From positions 3,241,747-3,305,746 of the forward strand of contig NC_089179.1 in the NCBI RefSeq assembly GCF_947507565.1: a stretch of DNA of 64,000 nt. The letters are read 5' to 3'. The notes under the pieces were generated by a model. It ran no database searches, had not been told where the DNA came from, and worked only from the letters and a program-made list of their open reading frames with translations. Positions 46,101 to 56,992 of this stretch are shown in pieces. The position numbers were made by a program, and so were the translations under genes. Origin of the DNA: Oscarella lobularis (taxonomy: Eukaryota > Porifera > Homoscleromorpha > Homosclerophorida > Oscarellidae). Position 1 is the stretch's first letter, and each line of letters starts with the position of its first letter.

Positions 46101-47374
46101 AGGCGGGTTGATGATCAAGGACACAATAGACGGTTTTTCGGTGGAAGGAATGATCTCATTGCAAGAAGAGGATAAAGCATTGGATTTCGTAGTGCGTGGT
46201 CCGGTTCATTCCGAGCGGGAATGCTTGAAACTTCTTAATAATCTAATTAAAGCTGGGAAAGAAATTCTTCGAAAAAGGAGTCCAGGGACAGAAAGCTTTC
46301 TCTGGTACATCAGCTCTACAGAATTAAAGCAGTTGGAAAAGTTTCCTCTGGCTTACGAAAAAGCAACTATTGACGAGAAGATAAAGACTTCAACAAAGTC
46401 AAGCGCTTCAGTCAGCAAGGGAATGGTCATAGACAGCCTTAGTGATCTTCTTGCTCTTGGTGACAACCACATCGACTATCTATCTCGCAACACACTCTCC
46501 GCTATAATAATGTGCTTGGAGAAAGACGATGCGGGATTGGACGCTTTGAAAGAGCATTTGCCGGGCTTGTCAAATGCTGACCAAGTTAAATGCAATACAG
46601 CAGAAGAGCTGTTTTCTACTTGGAGTAAAAACGTTGTCGCTACAACGCATTCCTTTGCTGATGCTGCAAGGCAATCTAATTTGCCGTACTTGTTAGCTCT
46701 TTTGAGTGAAGATGGTGCTATAGAACTGTCTGCTGATGAGGTAACGAGATCTAATTATATGATTCGTAATGATCCTTTTCATTTCAAAAAAAGACGATAG
46801 AGGCAAAAGAAGACTTGGCTTTCATTCGGACTAAAACTCCTTCCGCAATTAAAAGTCAGCAGATTTCCCACGTGATTGATTTTGTAAATAATTTAATTCT
46901 AGGGCGTCGTGTTGAGCAAACAACTGGACCTCTGCCTGCGCTTTCCACAAGTGACGACGAAGGTATGAATCATCATTATAAATAGATTTTTAGTAGGCTA
47001 TTTCCGGCAGAAATCTCTTCTCTATTTGATGAGGACTACCTTGATGAACCAATGACCGGACGCGAAATATTTCGAGCGGCTGAACGCATTCAACCAGTAT
47101 GGAATCTTGTTGGAAGAGTTTTGGAACCGGAACCTTTCCAGCATTTCCAACTGCATGCATTTGGAGAAAAAAAGAACGATCACGAACGTGCTCTAGATAT
47201 GTTGGACGCGTGGGCGAACACGTTCGGCAGAAGAGCAACCCGCAGGCACTTTATTGCTTCTATGAGGGACGTGGGCTACTTGAAAGAAGTAGCCTCGATT
47301 TTTTCTGGTAAGTTCCTCTTCTTTTGCTCCTAGTTTATGCACAGGTCTCAGTGTTTTTCTTAGGCCCACAATGA
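43119..47374 (+). CDS. ROCO4: ankyrin-Roc-COR-death protein, tandem paralogue of ROCO3
   Basis: Starts MEVSENEECLRDALIGAIQ. About six ankyrin exons follow (43303-44030; e.g. DGLTALQEACRNG, LLNSLLFSACSGGY, EGRPYLLTTCFAGH), then exons matching ROCO3 one for one: SSYFDLVNLILSKEP, DGLLPHEIQSLPE, and Roc with VCVIGEAEAGKTTL. The G3 motif is DFAGQPFFHKTH, with Pro where ROCO3 and most Roc domains have Glu; G4 is VGSKID. A GC-AG intron (45412-45481) precedes KTRNNLMEL.. and COR (ILVIEDRVILNPTWLCQN). The death domain ends SGPQ at 47374. All exon phases remain open, so it looks functional. It lacks the expanded ankyrin array of ROCO3, which therefore arose after the duplication or was lost here. Confidence 0.83.
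45412..45481 (+). other. GC-AG intron in ROCO4
   Basis: Donor AAG|GCAAGTT, acceptor CATATAG; phase 0 on both sides. Orthologous to the ROCO3 GC-AG intron. Confidence 0.7.
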
Positions 47375-48571
47375 CTGTAGCTACGTACTCACCATTATTG
47401 TATCTAGCATCGTATCTCACAAAAGCCCCAAAGGCTTGGATCAAAAAAATTGAGAATAGATTACTATACGTATTGCGCTGCTTCGGCCACTGAAATATTG
47501 ACCCTACCTAAATTCATTGTGATACAGATACTTCCCTTAGTCTCTGTAGAAGTATTTAGCTGAAAAGGTACGCGCCGTTATTTACCTATCATTATAGTAC
47601 AGTATTTTTACCGTTCACGACACGAATTTTCATATTTTTTACCTATGGATACCACGGATACTAGTACTACTTTTAGTATCTGTGCTTTGTCTTTTAGTTA
47701 TTACGGTATGCGGATTGGCTAGTTAGTTCTTAGTATGTTAGTTCTGTTGCATGGAAATTTTTTAGAAGTAGTTGCAAATGTGATCTTTTTCGTAAATAGA
47801 AAATCCGGGTGGCTAGCGCGAGTCGAGTGAAAGATTCGTTCCGACCCTGGTTGGCGTCGAGGCTGATTCTGGAGCGGAAGAATTGTTCATTATTGGCCGA
47901 GAATGATGATTTTCGACCTCTCGACGTTAGGATGTTCTTTTGGAGATGTTTCACGAGAAAAGGGAAGACTTACCAGCCGTCTGAGTGTTGGAGACGACAT
48001 CAACGAATCGCAACATGATAGCTATGGTTGCAACGGTTTGACGATGGACGCCAAAAACGGAGAAAAGAATCTCGTAGGTCCGCCATCTTTCTACGTCACG
48101 ACGCAAATATCAACGCAATGTTGTTGCTAAGCTCGGCATGCATCGACTCGGTGAGGGGGGAGATATGAAAGGGAGCCCATAATGAATTGTTAGTTTGTTA
48201 GCTTCCTTGAATTCACCATGAATTCACCATGAGGTAGAAAAATTATAATTAACAGTACACTCTTTGTGAGTAATGTTTATATATTTGATTTTGTAACTTT
48301 ACATATACAAGAATATCTTACTATAAGGCTTTTTTATGGTGGAGTGCATTGTTGCTTTTTCTTCAAGTCAAATTCTACGTTTGGATTTTCACAGGTACCT
48401 TCGCTCGATTTGCTTCGGTCAACAAACGCTGGGTGTCCGTAGGCTATTTTTTTCGGTGGACTAGCAGTGAGCCTCATTTATTGAGGAAAATAAAGAAAAA
48501 ATAATGTAAGCAATACAAACTCTAATTAAACAAAATAATAAATACTAAAAAACATTATTTTAGATAGTTGA
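47375..48571. other. No gene recognised; ROCO4 flank and MFS4 flank
   Basis: 47375-47750 duplicates the ROCO3 3' flank. 47750-48250 has short frames without family resemblance. Around 48246-48275 lies the string shared with the MFS copy 3 locus (TACACTCTTTGTGAG). Confidence 0.5.
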
Positions 48572-49864
48572 TTAATTAACTGCTGTCTCCCTTTCTGCTT
48601 CATTTTTATCAGGCGATCGATACTCATAGCAGGAATGCAGAAGCGCAAGAATGATCAATCCACTGCCAAAAAAACCGTCAGACAGATACAGGAAAGATTC
48701 AAACGTATGAGACAGCTGATACATATTCTCCATAATAACAGGCCCAACCAAGCCAGCAACGCCAAACGACAAGTGAAGCACGCCAAGCGCTTCAGTGGCC
48801 GAACCAAGTCCAAAGAACTCATGACTAATCGCTCCAAGAACAGTAATAGGACCAGTCTTCACCATATTAAAAAGACTAAACGTAGCGACGGCAGCATAAC
48901 GACCCCACAACCCGCTACTATTCCTACTCATAAACCAGGGCAAGAAACCAATCGTCGCCGTCTCGATACCCGTTACGATGACCCAGAGTCGAGTCGGACC
49001 GAACGAATCGGCGACGATCGAGAAAAAGATCGTTCCGACGACGTCGAGTATCTGCGACGAGAAGGCGAGAAACTCGAGCGGCGGATTCGACTCTCTCCAA
49101 AACGCCGTCAAAAGATCCTGCTCGCGACTCGACAACCCTATGGGAGGAATGAGCGTGACGAGCCGAACGAGCAATAGAATCCATAGTCGTTTAAATCTCA
49201 TCACACCCCACTTCCTCTTAGGAGAAGTCTTTGTATTCACCACACCGTCGGTTTTCCACGGATGAGTTAATAATATTAGCATTATCGCAATCATGACTGA
49301 TATGACTAATCCGCACGCGAAAAAGATCGTGCCGGCGTCGATTGCTTTTCTATCGTAAAGGCGTTCGAGTGCTATTGCAAATTGGGCGGCGGGTATGCTG
49401 CCCACGCTGCCGCCAACGGCGACTAGTCCCGCGCTAAGTCCCGTGCGCGCGGGAAGCCACGCCATTGCGCAATCGTACGCGGGCAGAATCGCGAATACGC
49501 CCGCGGCGCTGATCAGCGAATAGGCGACGAGAAAAACGCCCTGCAGCCAAGGTCCCGTCGCTTGGCACGCGAGTACGGTTGCGCCGCATGATCCGTAGAC
49601 GATTCCCGTCAAGAGAAGCGACGTTGCGACGAACGGTCGCGGTGGGAGTCGTTGGACGTACGGGGCGAGGATGAGACTCAGGGCGCCGAAGACGCCGTAG
49701 CCGGCCGCCGTTCCGTAGACGACGATTGAGGGGCTCCAATGGGGGCACGACGAGCGGACTGGGTCGATGAGATAGCTTCCGACCGATGCGAATGTGCCGA
49801 GAAGTCCAGATAGCGAGGTAGCAATCATCGCTGCCAGTAAACGCGGCCTGCATCTCATTTTCAT
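48572..49864 (-). CDS. Major facilitator superfamily transporter, copy 4
   Basis: Intact single-exon frame of 430 residues, starting MKMRCRPRLLAAMIATSLSG. About 12 membrane segments; SCPHWSPSIVVYGTAAGYG, LPAYDCAMAWLPARTGLSAG and the loop DSFGPTRLWVIVTGIE align with copy 1. It is about 30 residues shorter than copy 1 because it lacks the polar N-terminal extension. The substrate is unknown. It starts 39 bp from CFAP251 on the other strand. Confidence 0.82.
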   Translation of the reverse strand: MKMRCRPRLLAAMIATSLSGLLGTFASVGSYLIDPVRSSCPHWSPSIVVYGTAAGYGVFGALSLILAPYVQRLPPRPFVATSLLLTGIVYGSCGATVLACQATGPWLQGVFLVAYSLISAAGVFAILPAYDCAMAWLPARTGLSAGLVAVGGSVGSIPAAQFAIALERLYDRKAIDAGTIFFACGLVISVMIAIMLILLTHPWKTDGVVNTKTSPKRKWGVMRFKRLWILLLVRLVTLIPPIGLSSREQDLLTAFWRESNPPLEFLAFSSQILDVVGTIFFSIVADSFGPTRLWVIVTGIETATIGFLPWFMSRNSSGLWGRYAAVATFSLFNMVKTGPITVLGAISHEFFGLGSATEALGVLHLSFGVAGLVGPVIMENMYQLSHTFESFLYLSDGFFGSGLIILALLHSCYEYRSPDKNEAERETAVN

Positions 49865-49903
49865 TGTCCCCTTCTCTGTTTTTTAGCGCGCGCTTTTGTT
49901 GTC
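49865..49903. promoter_or_regulatory. 39-bp head-to-head promoter, MFS4/CFAP251
   Basis: Very short shared 5' region. GTTGTCATGGCAGA (49898-49911), overlapping the CFAP251 ATG, fits an RFX X-box except at its last base. That would suit a ciliary gene, but it is only suggestive. Confidence 0.35.
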
Positions 49904-52900
49904 ATGGCAGAAACGTCGTCTTCGGTTTCCCAGCCTCTGCAGACAGAAGACGAAGAGGAATCGATCGTAGCAAACGCGAAAACGTCAAAGAAGGCGAGAC
50001 GGGCAGCCCGTTGGTACGTAAGAAGGCAATCCATTCAGTTTCAAATCGAACGCGCAACGATCTCGCCAGAAATTGACGTGGAGCTTTGGCTTCAACTGCA
50101 ACGTGTCGCTACACAACGTCTCCGACGCGAATCGCAAGGCAGCGAAGCAAAAAAACGATCCCCTTTTTCAGAATTTCACACGACGCGTTGCTAGGTGATC
50201 TTCTACGTCACGGCGCACACGGCAATCCTCCACGACTTCGTCACCAACACGCAACGGCTCCTGCAAGGCCACGTAAGAGAACGCTCGACTCAGATTAAAT
50301 AACTAAGGATATTTATCCTTTAGAGAAATTCGATTACTTGCTCGACTGTGAGTGGAAATAAGCGATGGATTGCTACCGGTGATCAGGGTGACCAAAGCAT
50401 GGTCATTGTCTGGGATTCCTATTCCTGGTGGGATTTTCGCTGAAATAATTTTTTATTTTTCTGACGTCATATTTTTAGCGTTCCTGTGCGAACTTTGTTT
50501 AATCCTCACTCGGGTGGCGTCGCTGCCGTTGCCATGACGCTCGATGCGGAGTACTTGGCGACGCTGGGCGCTTCGTCGCCGCAGTCGCTCTCCTTGTGGA
50601 AATGGACAACGAGTGAAAAGCCTCTCCATACGATTGTTATTGATCCATCGCTTGGATTACAAGTAGACGTTTTTACACTACACTATACTGAAGTTTTTTG
50701 AAAAGGTCTTGTCTTTCTTTAGACTCATCTCGTCTTTAATCCGTCTGATAGCCAGCACTTGATGTCAACCAGTGAACACCAAGTCATATTCTATTCATGG
50801 GTTAGCCAAGAAAATAATGTTACATAGAGAACTCAACACCAGTAAATATTCCATAGGATTCAGGCGAGCTCAAGTATCACGCTCCGACGCTCACAGACAA
50901 GGTGAAAAATAATGGTTTATTATATACAGTGTATAATCTTTTTTTTGGGAGTAGACTTTCAACAAAACGGTTGGCACCTTTTCGCAATCCGCCTTCATTC
51001 CGTCGACAACGCGAGCGATGACGGGTACAAGCGAGGGCATGGCTGTTCTGTGGGACCACGCTCGTCCGGACGGTCCAGGTCAGTCAAATAGTACAGGTGA
51101 CTGGAAGCAATATGAATCATTGTTTTTTTTTCTTTCTTTCTAGGCGCTCCACCTGTCACCAAGCATCCCATGATGAAAAAGGCACTCAAAATGGTTCGTT
51201 TGCAGGAAGCCGGTATAACGTCAATCAAGCAGTTTGGCGAGTAAGACGATATGCCGCTAAATCAGTGTAGCCCCAGCTAAAAGGTTAATTAATTTATTAG
51301 ATATCAGGTGACGGGAGATGCTTTGGGTCACGTGCGCTTTTACGATGCACACCTGTGCTTGGTGAATTGGTAAATACCTAGGCCCAGTCCCCAGTGAATT
51401 TTTTCTTCATCATAGTTCTTTTCACAGGTGGGATAACTTTAACGCCGGTCCTGTTACGTCAGTGTCCTTTGCTCATTCACCAAAGTCGACCGACTTCTCG
51501 TGCGCCAATCGAGAAACATTAATTGTTTCGATTCTATTTTTTTCTCTTGCAGATCTTACGTTGTTCCGGGGCAGTATCCGAACGATGCGACGATTCGAGC
51601 CGGCAACTTCGTCGTTCCGGATTTCACCGTCGCCACCAGTCGCTCGATCGTACTCCACACGACAGCCAAAGGCGGGAAAATCGACGTGAGACGAAAAACG
51701 TTGTTGAGTTGATCTCCGTTATATATTATATCCTAGGTTCTTCTTCGCGAACACGAACGACCTGTACACGCATTGGCGACTCATCCCTTCCAGTAAGTCG
51801 CTTTTTTTTCTCTCTGAAGGGTTTGTCTGGAATTGACGTGTTTTGTTTTATGCTTTAGCTCTAAGCTTTTAGTTGGAAGCTACACCGGTTTTCTAAAACT
51901 TTGGAATTACGAAAAGAAGTACTATAATCTGTTCTCCGCTTGATCGACTCTATGACGTATTTTTTAGAACCGTTCTGGCGTCGAGAAATTTCGACCAGCA
52001 AATTCAGTGCCTCACCTTCGATCCCAAGGGCCAATTTGTGTGTAAGAAATTCAGAAAATGCTCCTCGTGACGCGGAGATTCATCGACTTCCTCCTAGCCG
52101 TGGGATTCACCAACGGCATGGTGCGCGTTCTCGACAGTCTCACGCTCGCCGACGACGGTCCCGTCTTTCGTCACTCGCACGGCGTCGTCACCCACGTCGC
52201 TTTTTCCCACGACAGTCGTTTCATGGCGACAGCCGTAAGACCAATAAAATAATAGCCAATAAATAATTTCTTTTTATTCGTACCTGCAGGACGACGAAAG
52301 GCGTCTCGTCGTTTTCAAACGTGCGCCCGCCGAAACGTTTTCCCAGCAACCTTGGGAATATCTTGGGAAATATCGAGCGCATCATAAACCCATTCAAGGT
52401 ATGTATGTTTATATCTTTTCTTCGTTTTCCACTGTGCCTTTCTTTTATTAGACATTCTTTTTGGCGTCGCTTTGGATTCGAGTCATCCTCGACTGCTATC
52501 TCTCGGTCTAGATCGCGTTCTCGTTGAATACGATTTATCTAACAGTTCGACCGATGACTTGCGACTGCTCAGCTCGGATCGGATCGAGCAGAGTGCCGTG
52601 CCTTCGTGCCTGGCTTGGTATCCGGCCGTAACGAAGGAGAGCTTCCTTGTCACTGCAAGCGATCAGGCACGAAATTCTCGTTCGAGTGTATAGGCGCTGT
52701 TTTTTTGAGAGTTTTATTATCTCAGTTCAAATTCAAGTTGTATAATTCGACGACGAAGATGTGCCGAAAGACGGTGCTCGGGCCGACGTATGGAACACCT
52801 GCTCGCAAGTAGAAGGCTCACGCCTCCTTCTCCTTGTCTTTGCATCGTTGTTTACTTTGCAGGATTTCCGTTCTTCCGCATGGCGGCACTGGAAACGGAA

Positions 52901-54157
52901 AACGTCGCTACATCGCCTTTATTACACAAGAGAAAGTAAAAATAATTTCTCACTGAATACTGGTTCTGAAATTTATAGTATATTAATTATAGATTGGGCT
53001 GTCCATCGTTCCTCTTGACGGCAATCCTTTTTCCAACGCTGCCCTGACCGCTCATCCTGGAGGGGTGAAGAGAAAACCGGCCATGTCTCTTTTTATTTAT
53101 TTATTATCGTGTGTGCATGCAGATCTCCGATGTCGCTCATTCCCACGACGGCAAGTATGTATTCACGTCAGGCGGCGACGACTTGTGCGTCAACATGTGG
53201 AGAGTGAACACTGAGTACGAAGAGAAAAATAGGCACAATGCTTAGTCAGGAAATATTATTTAATTTTTTTAGTGCACTTGATGCTCTTGCTCTACTTGGC
53301 GGCGATGGCTTGGTACCATTTTATAGTCTTCTCGAAGGTGGCAGAGATGGCGAACTGTTTGCCGAACTGGAGGATTATTTCTACTATGCTCAGCTCAAGC
53401 AGTACGTCTATTCTACTCGTAATTGTCTATATCTCTCAAGCGCTTTTTCTCTGCATCTTTAGTCAAGGAATCAATACCATGAATCGGAGAGAAGTTTCGA
53501 GTAAAGTGCCTTTGAGCGAAGTGCCTGGAATTATGAGAGCTTTGGGCTTTTTTCCATCCGAGCAAGACGTGAATTAACCCGTCGTGATTCTAGGGAACTT
53601 CTTGGATAGACAAAACCTTTTCTCTCTAGATTGAAGACATGCTCAATGAAGCGAAATATTCTGAGTACGTCGACACCGGAAAATACGTGACTGAAATCGA
53701 TTTGGGAGAGCTGATTAAGTGTACGAATTTACATCATAACTTCATTTATCGCTTAACGAATCGTTTCATTTTTCAGTGTACGTGAATCATCGTCCCGTAT
53801 TTGGCTTAGACGCCAGTGAGATTGAGAACGCCTTTCGAGTGTTAGCAATATCAAGTGGGCGTGGCCGATCTGAAGACGGGGATCCCGCAGTCGATCGCGG
53901 CTATCTTTTGGAGTTGCTTCAAAGCAGAGGTAACGGTGAAGAATCTTTGTATCTCTAATTTTATTACTGTGACAGGGGAACACTTCACTGAAAGCGAGTT
54001 GGCCGATCATTTGGGTGCTTTGTTCGGTCACACTGCAGATGGCCTTGACGTCGCCGCGCCTGACGCCGCTGCTCAGCTGGAGGACGGCTTGCCTGAGAAA
54101 GTCACTGCGGGAATGCTTTCTAGCAGCGTTCTAGGGTTTCTAAGCGAAACTCAATAA
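49904..54157 (+). CDS. CFAP251: CFAP251/WDR66-like ciliary WD-repeat protein
   Basis: Multi-exon WD40 protein of the axonemal radial spoke/calmodulin-associated complex. Exon 1 ([20 protein letters not shown]) joins at a strong GTACGTAAG donor to [72 protein letters not shown] and [20 protein letters not shown] follow. Further on are [28 protein letters not shown] and [18 protein letters not shown]. The C-terminus has the EF-hand-like region [61 protein letters not shown] and ITAGMLSSS-like end, stopping at 54157. The order matches vertebrate CFAP251 throughout, but the long acidic N-terminus is short here. The intron after SDANRK appears to use a GC donor (GCAAG|GCAGCG). Confidence 0.93.
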
Positions 54158-54858
54158 AAGGTACTTTGCACTTAGGTTTGTAGAGAGTTAGTAGTCACAA
54201 CGTCTAATAACAAATGAGACATCTACACTACATTAAAACATTAGAGGAACTCGAGCTGAGGAGAAAGAAGAACTTTGCACTGACTTGAAAATATTCAGAT
54301 GAATTACGTCTCGCGTTGATATTCGTGACTAAAGACAAGCCGGATCTTCTCTTGCTTTTCGAAAGAAAGGACTGTCGTGCACTAAGACGAGAAAGAAACG
54401 CCATAACGTTATTTGTGGCAGTTCTTTTCGTATTTCTCCGCTTTCGCCAGCCTCCAGAATCTACAGAATAGCGTCAACGCCGACCGAGGCCTCGTTCTAT
54501 GCGGCGCGATGCGTTCCAACTATTATTCGCTCAAGTTTCGTTGATTCCGGCCTGTTTTGTACTAGGAACGGAAAGGGGGGCCCCCCTTTGGGCCACGGGC
54601 CTTACCACAAATCGAAGGCAGCGCTACGACGAAGCCGTACTCGATCCAACGATACAGCGGATCGAACATGTCGGTTTGTGGCAGGGCTTCCAAGTACGTA
54701 CAGTCAATGGGTGTATGAGGGAGAGGGTCTTCATTTTTTTTCTGATGTTTATTTGGATAAAGAGCATATGAACGTGCATGAGAAGGTAGGCCAAAGAACA
54801 GATGCAGAAGTGAATCTGGTTGTCGTGCAGCTTTCCATATAGGCACAATGTCTCAGTC
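54158..54858. other. No gene recognised; contains short repeat element
   Basis: 3' flank of CFAP251 and of FReD2. 54717-54790 is a near copy of 56687-56760. Other frames are not supported. Confidence 0.5.
54717..54790. repeat. 74-bp dispersed direct repeat, copy 1
   Basis: GAGGGAGAGGGTCTTCATTT..GAACGTGCATGAGAAGG matches 56687-56760 almost exactly. The two copies bracket FReD2 and the P450 fragment. Confidence 0.8.
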
Positions 54859-55981
54859 TCATTTGCATCGAAATTTCATCTCCGAAAATTTAAGAGGTTC
54901 GGATTTCCAATGCTTCCACCATATACCAGCGCCTCCCGTGCGGTAGTAGCCTCCGTTTAGGTTAGAAAAATGGCAATTGTTGTGCCACCAAGCACCGTAC
55001 CACGAAACGGCACAATTGTGACCGCTCCACTGATCATTGTCTTGGTCTTTGGTCGTAAATTTAAAGCCATTGTGGTACTGTAGGTAAGCGAGTCGCCAGC
55101 GTTTCCACTGTACCCACTCACACTCAGAACGTACTTGGTACTTTCGTTACCAGCACTAAAAGTGGAATAATTTGCATACGCTCTGTTTCCGTTCCCGTCT
55201 CCAAGATCAACTCTAAGTTCATTTTCGCTGAGACTGAGTAGCTCGTGTAGATAGTCAAGACCTAACCAGAATTCTACACCTATGTTACCAAAGCCGCGTC
55301 TGTAGTCATTCCATTTGCGATGGAAGTCCATCGATCCGTCTTGTCTTCGTTGAAAGACGGTCCATCCACCTCCCTCTGTGTCCATGTCACAGTAGACTCG
55401 AATTGTACGCGATGAATTAGGTAGAAAAATTTCGTAGATGCCGCTTTGTGCGAAATTGTTGCTGCGTTCGTATATGCACATAAAGGGAGGAACAAGATAA
55501 TCTCCCTTTATAAAAGACAAAGATAATATTACTTTGCTCTGAGCCATGACCGTCTGAACCTAACCTTCCGAGTCGCCTTTCTGAGATAATAAGTTAGCCC
55601 ATGTTTAATTAATTAATTAGAGGCGAAGCGTGTACCTGTCCTTTCTGTCCTACGAGTCCCGCTTCTCCCTACAAGTGGAGACGTCTCGCTCAGTGCCTGA
55701 GGCACTGCAAGGCACGCCTACCTTTTGTCCGTCGGCTCCCGTTTCCCCTTTCTAGCAGCCACAATGACGATCCAGTATAAAGATAGATAGCCTATTAGGT
55801 GTGCACTATACAGTACTGACAGTCAAACCTCTCCTTTCGTTCCGATACTTCGTTTCTCGTACTGGTCCAAAGGCATGCAGACCGTGGGTCCTTCTGACGG
55901 GATGATGATTGGATTTTGGCAAGTATTTGTGCTTGCTCCCCATCCAAATATCAACGAAACTAGAAAGAACGAGAGGTGCAT
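54859..55981 (-). pseudogene. Collagen-fibrinogen gene FReD2, 1-bp frameshift
   Basis: Layout like FReD3: signal-peptide exon 55829-55981 (MHLSFFLVSLIFGWGASTNT), short Gly-X-Y exons (KGETGADGQK; GEAGLVGQKGQ; KGDSE), then a fibrinogen-related exon (YCDMDTEGGGWTVFQRRQDG, WLGLDYLHELLSL). After [10 protein letters not shown] the frame is lost: one base fewer than FReD3 at about 55080. The correct continuation ([24 protein letters not shown]) is present in the next frame to 54859. Also CSCSC of the neck is lost. The protein would end about 35 codons into a wrong frame unless this is a sequencing error. Confidence 0.78.
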
Positions 55982-56406
55982 CGTTGGTGTCCCAGCCGTA
56001 AAATGACGCCAGTTCCCGTCTTGCTTAACTGATAGATGCAGCGAGCCGATCATAGCGTGCATAATAATAAGAAATCCGATCTCGAGGTCACCCTGCACGT
56101 CATGCACACGGTACCCTCGAGGTCGTACAGTGTAGTACTCACTGCTGTAGGCGTGTGTCTCTTTGCGCGAATCGCTGTACCTACTTTTAGTAACGCATCG
56201 AAGGCAGAGCGAAAGCTAGCATGCAATCTGATTTAATTAAGTCAACGGCCACGAATGACGTAACATACACTACGTAACACTCTTCATGCTTGTACACTAG
56301 AGCGAATATCATTGAAGCTGAGGAGAAAGAAATCTGAAATTTCGAACAAACTAAAAGCGTAACACGCCAACGAAAAACGCCGCGGTTTCAAGGCAAAGTA
56401 TCCCTG

Positions 56407-56690
56407 TTATACAAAAAGAATTCCGAAACTCATCTTGCTCTGATGGATATCACACATCCGTCCGCCAGAACTCGTAGCATCGAAAATCATTTTATAACTT
56501 TTACCCGTTTCAATACGACGCCAGTTAGCAATGCCAGAAGCAATTGCCGTCGTTAGAAGTATCGATAGTTCGGCGATTTTTTTACCCACGCACCGATGCA
56601 CTCCAACGCCAAAGGGAATATAGTGCTTCACATTTCGAATGTGTTCGCGACGTTCCGGCCCGAACCTATCCGGATCGAACTTGTGTGAGG
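56407..56690 (-). pseudogene. Cytochrome P450 C-terminal fragment
   Basis: Carries the heme-binding region KHYIPFGVGVHRCVGKKIAE and what follows, with small frame-disturbing changes near the end. It matches 62118-62380 of the intact P450. It stops abruptly at 56690, where the 74-bp repeat begins, so it is a truncated duplicate. Confidence 0.85.
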
Positions 56691-56760
56691 GAGAGGGTCT
56701 TCATTTTTTCTGATGTTTATCTGGATAAAGAGAATATGAACGTGCATGAGAAGGAAGGCA
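56687..56760. repeat. 74-bp dispersed direct repeat, copy 2
   Basis: See 54717-54790. Here it sits exactly at the breakpoint of the truncated P450 copy. Confidence 0.8.
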
Positions 56761-56992
56761 GCAGTGAAGCGTTGAATCCCAGATAAAGGTAAGTGGATGC
56801 GTTTTTTCCATACCTCTGTGGAAGTTTAAGCCAGAAGGAAGCACCATTACTAGGTAGTAAAGGAAAACTCGGAGCCTTGGAAAAGAGTACTACTTCCATT
56901 AATAATTCACTAGCATGCCAAGCATACAACTCAGCGTCATGCAGACATCAACAGAATTGGTCAATTAATAAAAGTCATTGGCTCGAGTCCAG

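Noticed and set aside
47730-48130. Short frames on both strands after ROCO4
   Set aside because: No family motif, no consistent splice signals, overlapping frames of similar length; likely chance.
54499-54846. Overlapping 80-94-codon frames near the FReD2 3' flank
   Set aside because: No resemblance to any family; part is the 74-bp repeat.
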